Below are positions 9,736 to 19,630 of a stretch of DNA of 64,000 nucleotides, in pieces; position 1 is the first letter of the stretch; each line of letters begins with the position of its first letter. The position numbers were made by a program, and so were the translations under genes. The stretch is from Branchipolynoe longqiensis (lineage: Eukaryota; Annelida; Polychaeta; Phyllodocida; Polynoidae), in NCBI GenBank assembly GCA_030323885.1, contig CM059199.1:40680590-40744589 (forward strand). Reading direction: 5' to 3'. The notes beneath the pieces are model-generated. The model was not told the origin of the DNA. It saw only the letters and a list, made by a program, of their open reading frames with translations, and searched no databases.

Positions 9736-11690
9736 CTTGGGAATCGTATACGATCTTTTGCCAGTTTGTGAAACTGCTGGCAGCCAAGGTTGCCTGTCCC
9801 AATCGGGCACCACCAGTATCGCATGTGTCCCTTCCAAGCCGATTTTTCTCACTACTCGGCTGATAATGCTAATGGTGGGAAAATATAAAAATAATTATTT
9901 TCCCATGTAATAGCAAACGCATCTACTTTCCAAGCATCCGTTCAGGATGCCAAGAAACATAACAGGGTAACTTGTTATTATTTCGTGATGCAAATAAGTC
10001 AACTTCAGGTGTACCCCCATTTTTCACAAACGAAGTTAAACAAATGTGTAGAGAGAGACCCACTCTAAATGGTCATGGAAATTTCTACTGTTTATAATCT
10101 GCAAGTGTATTTTGGTGACCCTGGAATATGCGCTACAGTCAGCCAGACTTGTTGAGCCTGTGCCCAGTTCCAAATCAGTTTAGATAACTGATTGCAAGAC
10201 TTTTGATTTGGTTCCACCCATGTTACGAATATATGCCATGGCAGTAGTATTATCAGTTAGTATTCTAACCTGTGATTTATTTATCTTTACTAAACTACGT
10301 AAGCCCAGATAAATAGCACGCAATTCTAGTGCATTAATATAGTCTGATTTTTCATCATCAAGCCATCTACCTCCTGTTGTGACCCCATCTCGATGAGCTC
10401 CCCAACCTTCTAACGAAGCATCAGTAGTAATTACTGTATTAGGTTCCGCCATGCGGATTGGATTTGGTGAACTTGCTATATGTTGCATCCACCATCCAAT
10501 ATCCTGTAACCCTTCTTGCGAAATAAACATTTTCGCTCAAAATTGCCTTTAGTTCGTGTTAACGCTAAATTTTTATCTATTTCTAGCGACTTAATATGGG
10601 CCTTCCCATATAACACAGCAGGTGCATATGAGGTCATTATGCCAATAAGAACAGCAACCTGTCTAATTTTTGGCTTTGTGATTAATAAGCTGAGTCGCTG
10701 TAGTCATAAACTTAATTAGTTTTTGTTCTGTTATCGACACTGTAAGGGACTGTGTATCCAGAATAAACCCTAAACATTTGAGTTGTTTTGTTGGTTTAAA
10801 CACTGACTTTTTTTGATGTACATAAAACCCCAATTTAGTGAGTAATGCACATAAATCCAAAACTGCATTCACACAACCAATTTGTGTTGATGCTATAATA
10901 AAAGAATCATCTATGTATGGAAACATTATATGACCCTTCCTCGCCATTACCGAGAAAACAGGTTTAAGCAATTTAGTAAATAAACGTGGCGCACAAGCTA
11001 AGCCATTCGGCATACAGGTAAACTCATAGAGTTGGTTATCCCAAATAAATCAAAGAAATTTTCGGTATTGTTCCATTATGGGAAGCGTATAATATGCATC
11101 CTGTAAATCAACACTAGCCATCCACGCATCTGGTGTAATCAGATCCCGTGCCGTATCTAGAGAGAACATTTTAAAATGTCGATATTCCACCCTTTTATTA
11201 AGGATTGTTAAATCCAGGATCATTCGAACATCACCATTAGGCTTCGGTCTCGAGAAAATGTTTGAAATAAACTGTCCTGAACAGTGTGTCACTTTTTGTA
11301 TAATTCCTTTCTCAAAGAATTTATGTACCTGTTTAGTTAGTGCGTCTCGTTCAACTGGTTGAATGTTATATGGAAAAGGTATTATACTTTGTACAGGAAT
11401 TTGTGTAAAAGGAATTTGAACACCCCTAACTATTTCTATAATTTCTTGGTCACTAGTAATTTTGTGCCACTCAGAAATATGATTACTAATATTACCAGCC
11501 ACAAAGTTGCTTACAGTTTGTGTGTTTTTAGAGGCTGCAGGGACTTGTAAAGTTTGTGTTTGGACCTCTACTTGGACCCCCCCCTGGGGAAAGGTCTCGA
11601 CGAGTTGAACCCTCGACCTATTGGCCGTACGGTGTTGTCGGTCCAGCCTGGGCGAGCGCCCCCGGCCCCGAAACCCTTGACCGAAGTTTG
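9700..11690 (-). pseudogene. DIRS copy 1 reverse transcriptase/RNase H, broken
   Basis: The N-terminal RT part (to about 11050) contains the SVDLQDAYYTLP motif with a catalytic Asp. A second piece (10663-11013) holds MPNGLACAPRLF and the active-site FPYIDDSF. A third (10180-10530) holds RNase H motifs TTDASLEGWGAH, LELRAI and LTDNTTAMAY. Breaks between 11013-11050, 10530-10663 and below 10180 show accumulated indels. The C-terminal stretch is recognisable near 9720-9824 (RFPRKLGNLTH). Confidence 0.87.
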
Positions 11691-12929
11691 AACTCGGTCT
11701 GGTTCCTCTGGTGAACCGTCGTGGACGAAAATCCCCTCGTGACTTTTTGAAACGAGGAACTTCCTGTTTCTTCTTGCCATCCATGTTTTTGCCACTCTTG
11801 GCTGCAGTCTCTACCTCTTTATAGAGGTATTGTAGTTGACCGCCAAACATCTTGGTATTATCTAAAGGTTTCCCTTTAATCGGCTCTGGAGCAAGATAGA
11901 GCGTAAACTCCTTCCCCTCATTATCGGTAACCTTCTTAGAGCGAGCCACTTCTTTGCCAGCATCTGTGCAAACTGACTTGAAGACATTTTCATATCTTCG
12001 AAACGACAGGTAATTACCTGCCGCCGCTAGTACTGCAATGCCTTTGTCCATTGTCTTAGCCAAAGACGAGAACTTATTTTTAACTCTGCATCCTATTAGC
12101 CACAGGAACAATAGCTGTTAGGGTAGCCAACACTGCCTTATGCACTGTGTGCAACACATCCTCAAACTTCTTACGGTCATCCGTCATATTGACATCCCGA
12201 TCCATTTCTTTAATGATGGAGTTGGGAACACCCTTTATGCCTGTTAACTCATCTCCTAACTTGGAGATAACCTCCGCCGGTTTGAACGTGTGAAAATGAC
12301 CATTCACGGTCTCGCGCATAAGCGTAGTGGTTTTAACCCGCTTAGCCTTTGGCTTCTCCACCTTCTTAGCCACTTTAGTGCCAATGTCCGCATAGACCCC
12401 TTCATATACGGTGTCTGAGTCTGATTCCGTAGAAGTAGACTCAGTGGACGACTCAGAAGAAGAATATTTCCTCTTCCTCTTCTTCTTTTTGGACTTAGTC
12501 TTCCGCTTTTTGCGCAAACCAGACTCTGCCCGCTCCTTGGTGAATTCATCACCCGAAGAAATCACCTGTTTCTTCTTCTTCCTCCGTTTAGGAGAAGGAG
12601 GAGGAGGGAGCCTTAAGCTCCACCGCCGAGTCTGTGTCCAAGAAATCCTCAAATGAATCCTCTTGGACACTCGGCCTACGCCGCTTCCGAGACACAGGCG
12701 ATTTGGCAGTCAAGATGTGGCTTTCCAATCTTGCAAAGCGAGCCTCCCAATCTGGAGGCGCAGGCACATCAGGCACTGCGTCCTCGTCCGGGTCGGAGAG
12801 GATATGCGCCCGGGGCTGTGTCGACGGCCCTGCCGACAACACGGGTGAGGAGTCGTACTCCTCGTCCACTCCACTCGGAACACGCCCCTCGGCTGCTGCT
12901 GCACCGCGCTTACTCCGCTTCGTGGCCAT
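11568..12929 (-). pseudogene. DIRS copy 1 Gag-like protein, frameshifted
   Basis: The start is set at the ATG ending at 12929 (MATKRSK..) because copy 2 begins with the same MATKR. The N-terminal piece (12588-12929), a Lys/Ser-rich middle piece (12080-12670) and the C-terminal piece (from 12111 down to about 11690, then 11568) are in different frames. Copy 2 homologues of each piece are obvious, for example TTLMRETVNGHFHTFKPAEV and SKKVTDNEGKEFTLYL. The C-terminus is Arg/Gly rich, suggesting nucleic-acid binding. A frame change in a G-run near 11,655 puts Gag and RT in one frame here, unlike copy 2. Confidence 0.83.
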
Positions 12930-13242
12930 CGGGAACTGAAACAAACATTTTTGATCAGTCCCGGTATATATATATGTCACAATATGGTTGTTTCAAACTC
13001 ATTTGGACATCTATTGGTGTTAAAGAACGTGTTTATACCGTTATAACACAGGCGTAATAAGCTAAATTTGTGCGTGGGTTGTGGGTCAAGCCCAAACCTT
13101 ACGCGGGGTCGGGACCAGTGTATCGGCCCGCCCATCCCTCTGTTCCGCACACTTCTCCCACCTGTGACTACTACGTCAACAAGTTGGAGAAAATGCTACG
13201 AAACTCGGAGAAACGCCTGAAAAAGTTTTGTCTAGGGGAGTC

Positions 13243-13606
13243 TATAAAAGAAACCCAGGAGCATCTCCAACATTACTCTCTATTAGAGTACGAGAGAATT
13301 TCCACATGAGATAGGGCGAAACCCACATCTCTACCCATAGTCACACGGTGACCCGGGTGTTGACATAACCGCTAATGACCGGTTTGGTTCCTTCGCGAAA
13401 CCCACTCGAGTGTTCTATCCTTGGTTGTTTATAACCAAATAACTCGTCCAAATTGGACCAACGAAAGTCTAAACTTTCCATATTGATGCTCTAATGCATC
13501 ATAATTAAGCTAACCACAGTTTTTATTATACTTACTGCGTATTTGCTTGTATGTAGACTAATTTTGCCGGAGCAACCCAACGACACGTTATCCAGTCGTG
13601 AGTTGT
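13243..13606 (+). promoter_or_regulatory. DIRS copy 1: conserved opposite-strand TATA box and hairpin array
   Basis: TATAAAAG lies at 13243-13250 on the strand opposite to gag. Stems follow at 13275-13289 (ACTCT/AGAGT), 13421-13438 (TTGGTT/AACCAA), 13446-13458 (GTCCAAATTGGAC), 13463-13478 (GAAAGT/ACTTTC), 13484-13501 (TGATGC/GCATCA) and 13572-13606 (GCAAC/GTTGT plus ACGAC/GTCGT). Every one has a counterpart in copy 2 at 33277-33621. Strand and function of any RNA are inference. Confidence 0.5.
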
Positions 13607-13620
13607 ATATGCTAATTGCT

Positions 13621-13684
13621 GGTACCGGACGTGCTTACCTCTCCCTAGCCTGAGGCTAGCCTGAGGCTGTTTACCGAGGTAAAA
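13621..13684. repeat. DIRS copy 1: right ITR
   Basis: The outer 45 bp (13640-13684) match the inverse of the ICR half at 8604-8648. The inner part matches the inverse of 8366-8394. An (AT)n run follows immediately and is probably the insertion target. Confidence 0.9.
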
Positions 13685-13699
13685 TATATATATATATAT

Positions 13700-13860
13700 A
13701 TATATATAAACTTCCGAGCAAGTGGAGTGTCACGCCCCACGTAGGGTGGTGGGCGGTGCATGCCGGACCCCCCCCCCCACACCCACATAGGTGGGGGGGG
13801 GGGCACTTCAGATCTTATTACACGCGATAACGGGCGTATCACTATCCATATATATGTATA
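13700..13860 (+). repeat. Short dispersed repeat X next to DIRS copy 1
   Basis: About 160 bp align with 28150-28328, sharing CCGAG..AGTGGAG, GCGGTGCATG, a C-run facing a G-run (potential hairpin) and CACTATCCATATATA. Both copies are flanked by TA repeats and each touches one DIRS end. Identity of the repeat is unknown. Confidence 0.65.
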
Positions 13861-14685
13861 AGCAAATATTAAGATGCAGACGGGAATTCTATAAATATCA
13901 AGGCTTAAGGCTAATGATATATATCTATGTAAAGACACCCAATGGAAGGTAACCATGCCAAAAGTAGCCGGATAGCTCACCACACAGCTACGTACAAGCC
14001 TATGATGTGTAAATAGGAGTAGGCTAGTCTATTATTAAAAGTAGAAAAAATAAAACACATATATGCCAAAAAAACTAACATAGGCTACTAACCATACCAA
14101 CCAACTATCTATCTGCTACTGAAATGCAGGCAATCAAATACCTTATCAGCAGCTACTGTGTGATAAGATAACACCAACTGGTCAGCATTGAAAACAAGCC
14201 TGATACCCAGGCTTATATGTTATGGACAGTATAAATACAGCCTCAATAAAAAAAATAAGTTTAAAAAAAAGACCAATGTTTAAAGCTGATACTTGATATT
14301 TGTGTAAATACCAAAGTTTAAGGCTGACACTGGATATCTATCCAAATACCAATGTTTAGAACTGATAACCTGATATCTAATGTAAATCTCAATGCTTAAA
14401 GCTGATGCTGAATATATCAGCCAGTGCCTAAGCACATGAATGGAAATGCCCCATATGACTAAGAAAACATCAGAAATCTACAAAAATCTGAAAAGTGTCA
14501 TCCCTCAAACTCCAATTCCCCCTAATCTCAATGTCTAAGATATACAAAACAAGGTCACTGAATGAGTAGTCCTGGCTGTCATTGCACAAACAACTAACAT
14601 AACTACTAACAGCTAAGATGACAAGGCTACTACCAAATTGAGACTATTGCTGTTCAGCGATGAGAACAAGCTGCGATGTGACTTA
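13861..14685. other. AT-rich spacer with a 38-bp tandem repeat
   Basis: Units beginning CCAATGTTTAAAGCTGAT-like lie at 14273, 14311, 14349 and about 14388, a period of 38-39 bp repeated four times. A related unit may lie at 13900-13940. No gene is seen in the rest. Confidence 0.6.
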
Positions 14686-14960
14686 TGCCTGGTACACACC
14701 TACCGTTTGTGCGCACCCACCTCCCGTATACGATCTAAAACTGCCCGTTTCGTGCACAAAAATCGCTATGTGTGCGCTCCCCGCGCACACCTAGCGATTC
14801 CGATTCGCATATAAAACTCAGTTTTTAGGGCTAAAACGGACCGATTACGATTGCGATTCGCGATTCGAAAAATGAATCGGCCCGTTTTCAGTTTTAAGCG
14901 GGTCGGGTCGAGTCGCGAGCTTTAGTGCGTGAATCGTAAACGGTAGGTGTGTACTAGGCA
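14686..14960. mobile_element. TTA-target MITE (PIF/Harbinger-like)
   Basis: The 275-bp element starts TGCCTGGTACACACCTACCG and ends with its near-perfect inverse (CGGTAGGTGTGTACTAGGCA). It is flanked by TTA at 14683-14685 and 14961-14963. A 3-bp TTA duplication with long TIRs is characteristic of PIF/Harbinger elements (family knowledge). The interior has many CG-rich CGATTCG motifs and no ORF. Confidence 0.85.
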
Positions 14961-15248
14961 TTATTCATTATGGACAGGGTAATTAAACCATCACCATAAA
15001 AACAACAAAATCCAACGGTATAGAAGAGGAGCACAGATATTCTGCTGTTCGCACCCCCCCTCCTCTCCATCCAGCTTCCAATGCCATCGGTGGCCTCTGC
15101 CAAAATGGGTCAGTGGGCAACAAATGTCAATTGTAAGCGTGGGACGGTGGGTGGAGACGCCGCCTTGCTATGGTAACTCACCAGCCTCGTTATCGGGGAA
15201 CGCTCCTCAGAGCCGGGTTACTAACACACCATCTCCTGGTCGCGAATC
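14961..15248. other. No gene seen
   Basis: Mixed-composition spacer with a short C-run at about 15053-15061. No repeat family or coding pattern is recognised. Confidence 0.4.
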
Positions 15249-15421
15249 ATGAACGGTGGCCAAATCGGTAGAGCGCGGACCTTGCATACGGGGGGAGATC
15301 AGGAGTTTGGTTCCGGGTCGAGTCAAACCGATGACTTATAAAATTGATATTTGTCGCTTTCTAGTCCGGTGCTCGGCATAAATAGGATAAGGCAAGGACT
15401 GGTTAGCTCAATGTCAGGATA
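15249..15421 (+). mobile_element. SINE-A 5' half (H2 head)
   Basis: An H2 head (GGTGGCCAAATCGGTAGAGC, then GTTTGGTTCC) and the first body block run to CAATGTCAGGATA. The 3' half is replaced by the minus-strand SINE that follows, so this copy lost its tail by deletion at the junction. Confidence 0.8.
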
Positions 15422-15862
15422 CCGACTTGTGGCAATGCTCACCCATGGACACGTTATAGTGTTGCCAGCCTGGGAAACCAGGCTGCCAGCACCATGACCT
15501 GATACCCAACTCAGTCACATTATCCTGAACTGAGCCAACCAGTCCTTGCCCTATCCTAATAATTCCGAGCATCTGGCTAGGAAGAAGCAAGTATACATTT
15601 TTAAGTCATTGGTTTGACCCGAAAAGGGTTCGAAACCCACCAACCCATGATCATGGTGCTGGCGGCCTGGTCTCCCAGTGGGGGATCACTATAAAGTCGC
15701 CATGAGTGAGCACTGTCACAAGTCGGTACCTGTCCTGATATGACCTTACATATTGCTAGGACGCAAAACAACAACACACAAACACAAACCCATGGGTTCG
15801 GATCCCACGATCTCCCAAAAGAGGAGATGGACGCTCAACTCATTCGGCCATCCCATCTGGTT
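15422..15862 (-). mobile_element. SINE-A (H1 head), interrupted by a younger SINE-A
   Basis: The body at 15422-15649 and head at 15785-15862 belong to one minus-strand copy. They are separated by a 5'-truncated plus-strand SINE-A. The extreme 3' end is missing at the junction with the preceding copy. Confidence 0.82.
15650..15784 (+). mobile_element. 5'-truncated SINE-A nested inside another SINE-A
   Basis: This 135-bp T1-tail copy is bounded by an 8-bp duplication AACCCATG at 15642-15649 and 15785-15792, which comes from the head of the host SINE. It is therefore younger than the host copy. Confidence 0.85.
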
Positions 15863-15939
15863 ATAGACGATGTGTTCCATAGTGAAGAACACCGGAAATT
15901 GGCGAGAGTGTCCGATGTATATTGTAGATGGTTACATCC

Positions 15940-16366
15940 TAGATAAAAGATTCACCCCGTACTTCCAGTACAGGGGTGAAAACCAGCCTTATATAAAAAC
16001 GGTTGAAAAATCGGGCTAATGAAATGAGTCTTTATGAGAGCCTAATTTCACAATCTAAGAAGCAACATTTATTCGTTTGTATTTGTCTTCATGTTTACCC
16101 GCTACTTTTGAGTTGGAAAATATAATAAGACATATCCGTTATGCATCGCGCAACTTGTGAAGTGAAATCGACAGCATCCTCTGGCCGCCATCTTGTCTTT
16201 TTGCATTCTCTCCCACTTCACCAACTCTGTTCTGATATAAGTAACCATTTGACACTGGTGCCAGGCATTCTACTTCTTGTTCCACACTAATGCTATTTTC
16301 GCCCGTATTTATATAAGGCTGGTCTTCACCCGTGTACTACAAGTATCGGGTAAATCTTTTATCTAA
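15940..16366. mobile_element. 8-bp-TSD MITE with 58-bp TIRs that themselves fold
   Basis: TIRs at 15940-15997 and 16308-16365 are imperfect inverses (TAGATAAAAGATT..ACC start). An 8-bp duplication TTACATCC lies at 15932-15939 and 16367-16374. Each TIR contains an inner hairpin; the left one pairs TTCACCCCGTAC with GTACAGGGGTGAA. An 8-bp TSD fits hAT or P superfamilies. No ORF. Confidence 0.86.
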
Positions 16367-16589
16367 TTACATCCCTGCTGGAGATGATGAACAGCTACCC
16401 TAGTCCTGGTGCTTGGAGTGTTGCGCAGACTGGATGGAATTGTAATGTATGCTAAGTATGCAGTGTCCTCTCCTCAATACCTAACTGGGTCAGTCCAAAA
16501 CTGACAGTTCTAAATTCCAGAACCCATACGATTCCCCAACGCCGTGCTACACTGGGCACATTTGAACATACGATGAATCATACGCTTGT
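16367..16589. other. No gene seen
   Basis: Unique-looking spacer; no coding or repeat signal recognised. Confidence 0.4.
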
Positions 16590-16850
16590 ATGTTTGGGTT
16601 TTACGTCCTAGCAACAACATCTAAGGTCATAGCATTCCAAGCATCAATTTGTCACGGAGAGTACTCATATACGACTTGACAGCACTGCTCCACTGGAATA
16701 TTGTGTGCTTGCCACCATGCGCACTCCTCCCCTTCGATATGCCGCTCAGTCACATTATCCTGACACAAAGCAAAACAGTCCTTGCCCTATGCTAGTAATG
16801 TCGAGGGCCAGGAATGATAGTGACAATTATTAATTTAGTAAATTATTAAA
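16590..16850 (-). mobile_element. SINE-A copy, 5'-truncated, diverged
   Basis: The plus-strand reading GTTTTACGTCCTAGCAACA, then CAGTCACATTATCCTGACAC, shows a minus-strand T1 copy. The tRNA-like head is missing. Confidence 0.75.
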
Positions 16851-16904
16851 CGTCACTCACACTCGTCTGCGGATTCAACAAACAATAACCTCCCAAATGT
16901 ACAT

Positions 16905-17593
16905 GCAGTATAAGCCATTATACGAGTATAATAATGCCGGAAACTTCCATCTGCTCCTCAGCCCTAACTCCTCCCTCAGTCATCGACTGAACGAGCCTTG
17001 ATCTAGTCATCTACTGTTCCAGCAAAGTCAACCTCAGATCCGTTGGGGGCTCCACCCGTCTTTGCACGCACCACTACCCCTCCCCCCCCCCACACACACC
17101 TACACTCACTATACCACCAAACAATTTCTTTTTCTTTTTTCAAACTCGTCAGTTTTCAAACTACTAAGTTTTACTAATGCGGTCCCTCATTTTTGGTGTG
17201 TTTTTCTTTACATGCCCTCCCCCCCTGTCTGTGGTTGGATCCCATAACGAGGCTGTCCGCTTCTTCGGACATCGAAGCCGCCCCAGCGACCACAGCGCTG
17301 CCACTTACACGTCACTTCCGGCTCGTTTGCGCGCGCAAATCGCCAGGTGGTGCCATCAGGTCTCCACCAATCGGCGTCGCGCAATCACAGATGACGTCAC
17401 TCGTGTCCTGCTCGTTTTCTTTTAAGAACAAGGTGCTCGATGAACTCTGGCGACTTTCGACAGCCGATCTCTCTTTTGCTAATACATCACCTTATAAGAA
17501 CACCCTCCCGCGACTCGAAACATTCCTTCAAAATATATTGTAACCAACAGCTGAGTCAAACCAAAGAGTTACATAAGTTTTAGTTCTCGATAT
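16905..17593. other. Dispersed-repeat remnant and a GC-rich promoter-like segment
   Basis: Positions 16905-17060 carry the TATAAGCCATTATACGAGTA motif of the repeat also seen at 7.5, 7.9, 41.5 and 55.6 kb. A C-rich tract lies at 17075-17100. At 17310-17400 there are CACTTCCGG, GCGCGCGC, CCAATCGG and TGACGTCA, motifs common in animal promoters (ETS, CCAAT, CRE types). Overlapping short frames exist on the plus strand, none recognised. Promoter activity is speculative. Confidence 0.35.
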
Positions 17594-18035
17594 TGTAGTA
17601 GTCTGCACTTACCTCTCAGCCAAGGACCCACCAAGCCAGGTGTGCGTGGGTGTGGTGGTGACATCAGGGAGTCTAGCTGGTGTAATGGTTAGCACACCGA
17701 TCGATCCTGGTCAGTGGACACATTTGCAGTTTCGGCTATTTTCTGTTCCAACCAGTGGTCCACAACTGGTTCATGAAAGGTTGTGGTATGTCCTGTCCTC
17801 TATGTGGGAAAGTGCATCTAAAAGACCCCTTGCTGCTCATCGGAAAGAGTAGCCTATGTGGCGGCAGCAGGTTTCCTCTATGTGTCAGAATGACCAAATG
17901 TTTGATGTCCAATAGCGGATGATACAAATCACTGCGCTCTAGCGGCGTCTTTAAATAAATGGTTCACACACTGCCATGGAATGCAAGAGATGTGGGTTCA
18001 ATACCCGTTCTAGGCACACTATTTCCCATGTTCAA
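17594..18035 (+). mobile_element. SINE-C copy interrupted by SINE-D
   Basis: The 5' part (17594-17690) and 3' part (about 17970-18035) are the two pieces of a tRNA-like SINE also seen at 35,669 and 55,908. Box A, GGTGTAATGGTTAGCAC, is left of the insertion; box B-like GGGTTCAATACCC is right of it. TTAGCACAC and TTCACACAC at the junctions look like a slightly diverged TSD. Confidence 0.78.
17691..17965 (+). mobile_element. SINE-D (mollusc-type central domain), 5'-truncated
   Basis: The sequence from CGATCGATCCTGGTCAGTGG to CGTCTTTAAATAAATGG matches the copy at 20,577. The middle block with GTGGTATGTCCTGTCC, AAAGACCCCTTGCTGCTCAT and GAAAGAGTAGCCTATG resembles a SINE family I recall as very common in gastropods and bivalves. 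The tRNA head is mostly missing. Confidence 0.75.
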
Positions 18036-18194
18036 TCATACCGACGACAATATATTGCATGTCGCGTGGCAGCCCAGTATTACCTGTCTTCAGTGATCCT
18101 TTTGATATCTGAGCCCCTGTCACATGTGAATAATATATCAAAATACAACATGTTGTTGTCTCATCTAGCTTCAGGAAACTAAGACAAGTGAAGA

Positions 18195-18960
18195 TATTGG
18201 ACGGCTTCGGGAAATGCACTCAGTTTAGAAATCTTAGACAACTTTGGAAAATAATCAGAGGTGGAGATCTAAGACATTGGAAAACAAACAAAATTATTGA
18301 TCTAGGACAGCTTCGGGAAACAAACACAGGTGACGATCTAAGACATATTCTGGAAACAAAGACAATTGAAGATCTAGGACATCTTCAGGAAACAAACAGA
18401 AGTAAAGCTCAAGGACAGCTTCAGGAAACAAAAATAGGTCAAGATGTAAGACATGTTCCAGAAACAAACACAATTGAAGATCGAGGCGATCTTCAGGAAA
18501 CAAACAGAAGTAAATATCTAGAACAGCTTCGGGAAACAAACACAGGTGAAGACCTAAGACATATTCCGGAAACAAAGACAATTGAAGATCTAGGACAGCT
18601 TCAGGAAACAAACAGAAGTAAAGATCCAGTACAGCTTCTGGAAACAAAAATAGGTTAACATGTAAGGTATATTCCAGAAACAAACACAATTGAAGATCGA
18701 GGACATCTTCAGGAAACAAACAGAAGTAAAGATCTAGGACAGCTTCTGGAAACAAAATTGAAGATCGAGGACATATTTCAGAAACAAACACAATAGAAGA
18801 TCTAGGAAAGCTTCGGGAAACAAACACAAATGGATATCTAGGGCATATTCAAAACACAAACACAAGTGAAGATCTAGGAACTCTTCAGAACACACACATG
18901 GGTGGAGATCTAGGACAGCTGCAGGAAACTAACAGAGGTGGAGATCTAGGACAGCTTCAC
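18195..18960. repeat. 36-bp minisatellite with a 108-bp higher-order unit
   Basis: About 21 units of the form GATCTAGGACAGCTTC.GG plus AAACAAACA..AGT.AA. Because 36 is divisible by three, frames stay open on both strands (156 codons plus, 177 codons minus). The plus translation cycles through three unit types: DLRHxPETxTIE, DLGxLQETNRSK and xxxQLxETxxGx. This gives a 108-bp higher-order period. I regard it as non-coding. Confidence 0.85.
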
Positions 18961-19295
18961 AAAAACAAAAACAACAACAAAAACAGGTGGAGCTCTTCAT
19001 TAGGCACCTTCAGGAAACAAAACACAGCTGAATCTGTGTGACAAACTTCACAACACAAGTATACATGGCATTTCCGTGAATAGCGCCAGTAAACTGTTAA
19101 CAAAACACCACGGGGAGGAGAGCCGCCCTTGGACTTCCGGTCAGCATGAAGTCGGGCGGAAGCGGAAATTGTGACGTGACGCCGATAGGAGCAGGTCACT
19201 GGCGCGGATAGACATGCTGCATAGCTTCCCTCCCCCTTTGACACGGATAGACATGCTGCATAGCTTTCCTCCCGCTTTGACCTAAATGACAACGA
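18961..19295. other. No gene seen
   Basis: Spacer with an A-rich start and a duplicated CGGATAGACATGCTGCATAG at 19205-19224 and 19245-19264. A 152-codon minus frame spans into the SINE and looks spurious. Confidence 0.5.
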
Positions 19296-19630
19296 GACCC
19301 GATGGCCGAATGAGTTGAGCTTCCATCTCCCGTTTTTGTAGATCATGGGATTCGAATGCATGGGTACTGACCCTGGTTGAGTCAAATCAATGACATAACA
19401 AATTATACTTGTCACTTCCTAGCCAGGCACTCGGCATTATTAGGATAGGGAAAGGACCAGGTGGCTCAGTGTCAGGATAATGTGACTGAGAGGGATATCA
19501 GGTATTGGTGCTGGCAGCCTGGTCTCCCAGTGGGGCAGCATTATAAAGTTGCCCTGAGTGCGAACTGCAACAAGTCGGTGCCCATCCTAATATTACCTTA
19601 GATGTTGCCAGGATGTAAAACTCCATCAGA
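19296..19630 (+). mobile_element. Full-length SINE-A (H1 head, T1 tail)
   Basis: The head CGATGGCCGAATGAGTTGAGC, the body and the tail GATGTTGCCAGGATGTAAAA are all present in order. Confidence 0.86.

Larger units (their letters stand above)
8282..13684 (-). mobile_element. DIRS-like retrotransposon, copy 1, degenerate
   Basis: On the minus strand the element runs right ITR, gag, reverse transcriptase/RNase H, tyrosine recombinase, internal complementary region, left ITR. The 45-bp outer part of the right ITR (13640-13684) is the inverse of 8604-8648. The outer part of the left ITR (from 8282) is the inverse of 8514-8603. That back-to-back arrangement defines DIRS elements. All three genes are broken by frameshifts, and the proteins are clearly diverged from copy 2 at 28,331, so this is an older member of a related family and not a recent duplicate. 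No TSD is expected for a recombinase-integrated element. Confidence 0.93.

Noticed and set aside
11050..12111. Intact 353-residue Gag-RT fusion gene in DIRS copy 1
   Set aside because: It starts in the middle of gag, crosses to the RT frame at a G-run where copy 2 changes frame, and stops inside the RT domain before the YIDD motif; part of a decayed element.
18188..18827. Repeat-protein gene on either strand at 18.2-18.8 kb
   Set aside because: 36-bp minisatellite; openness on both strands follows from the period. The plus frame stops mid-array at 18,658 with the repeats continuing.
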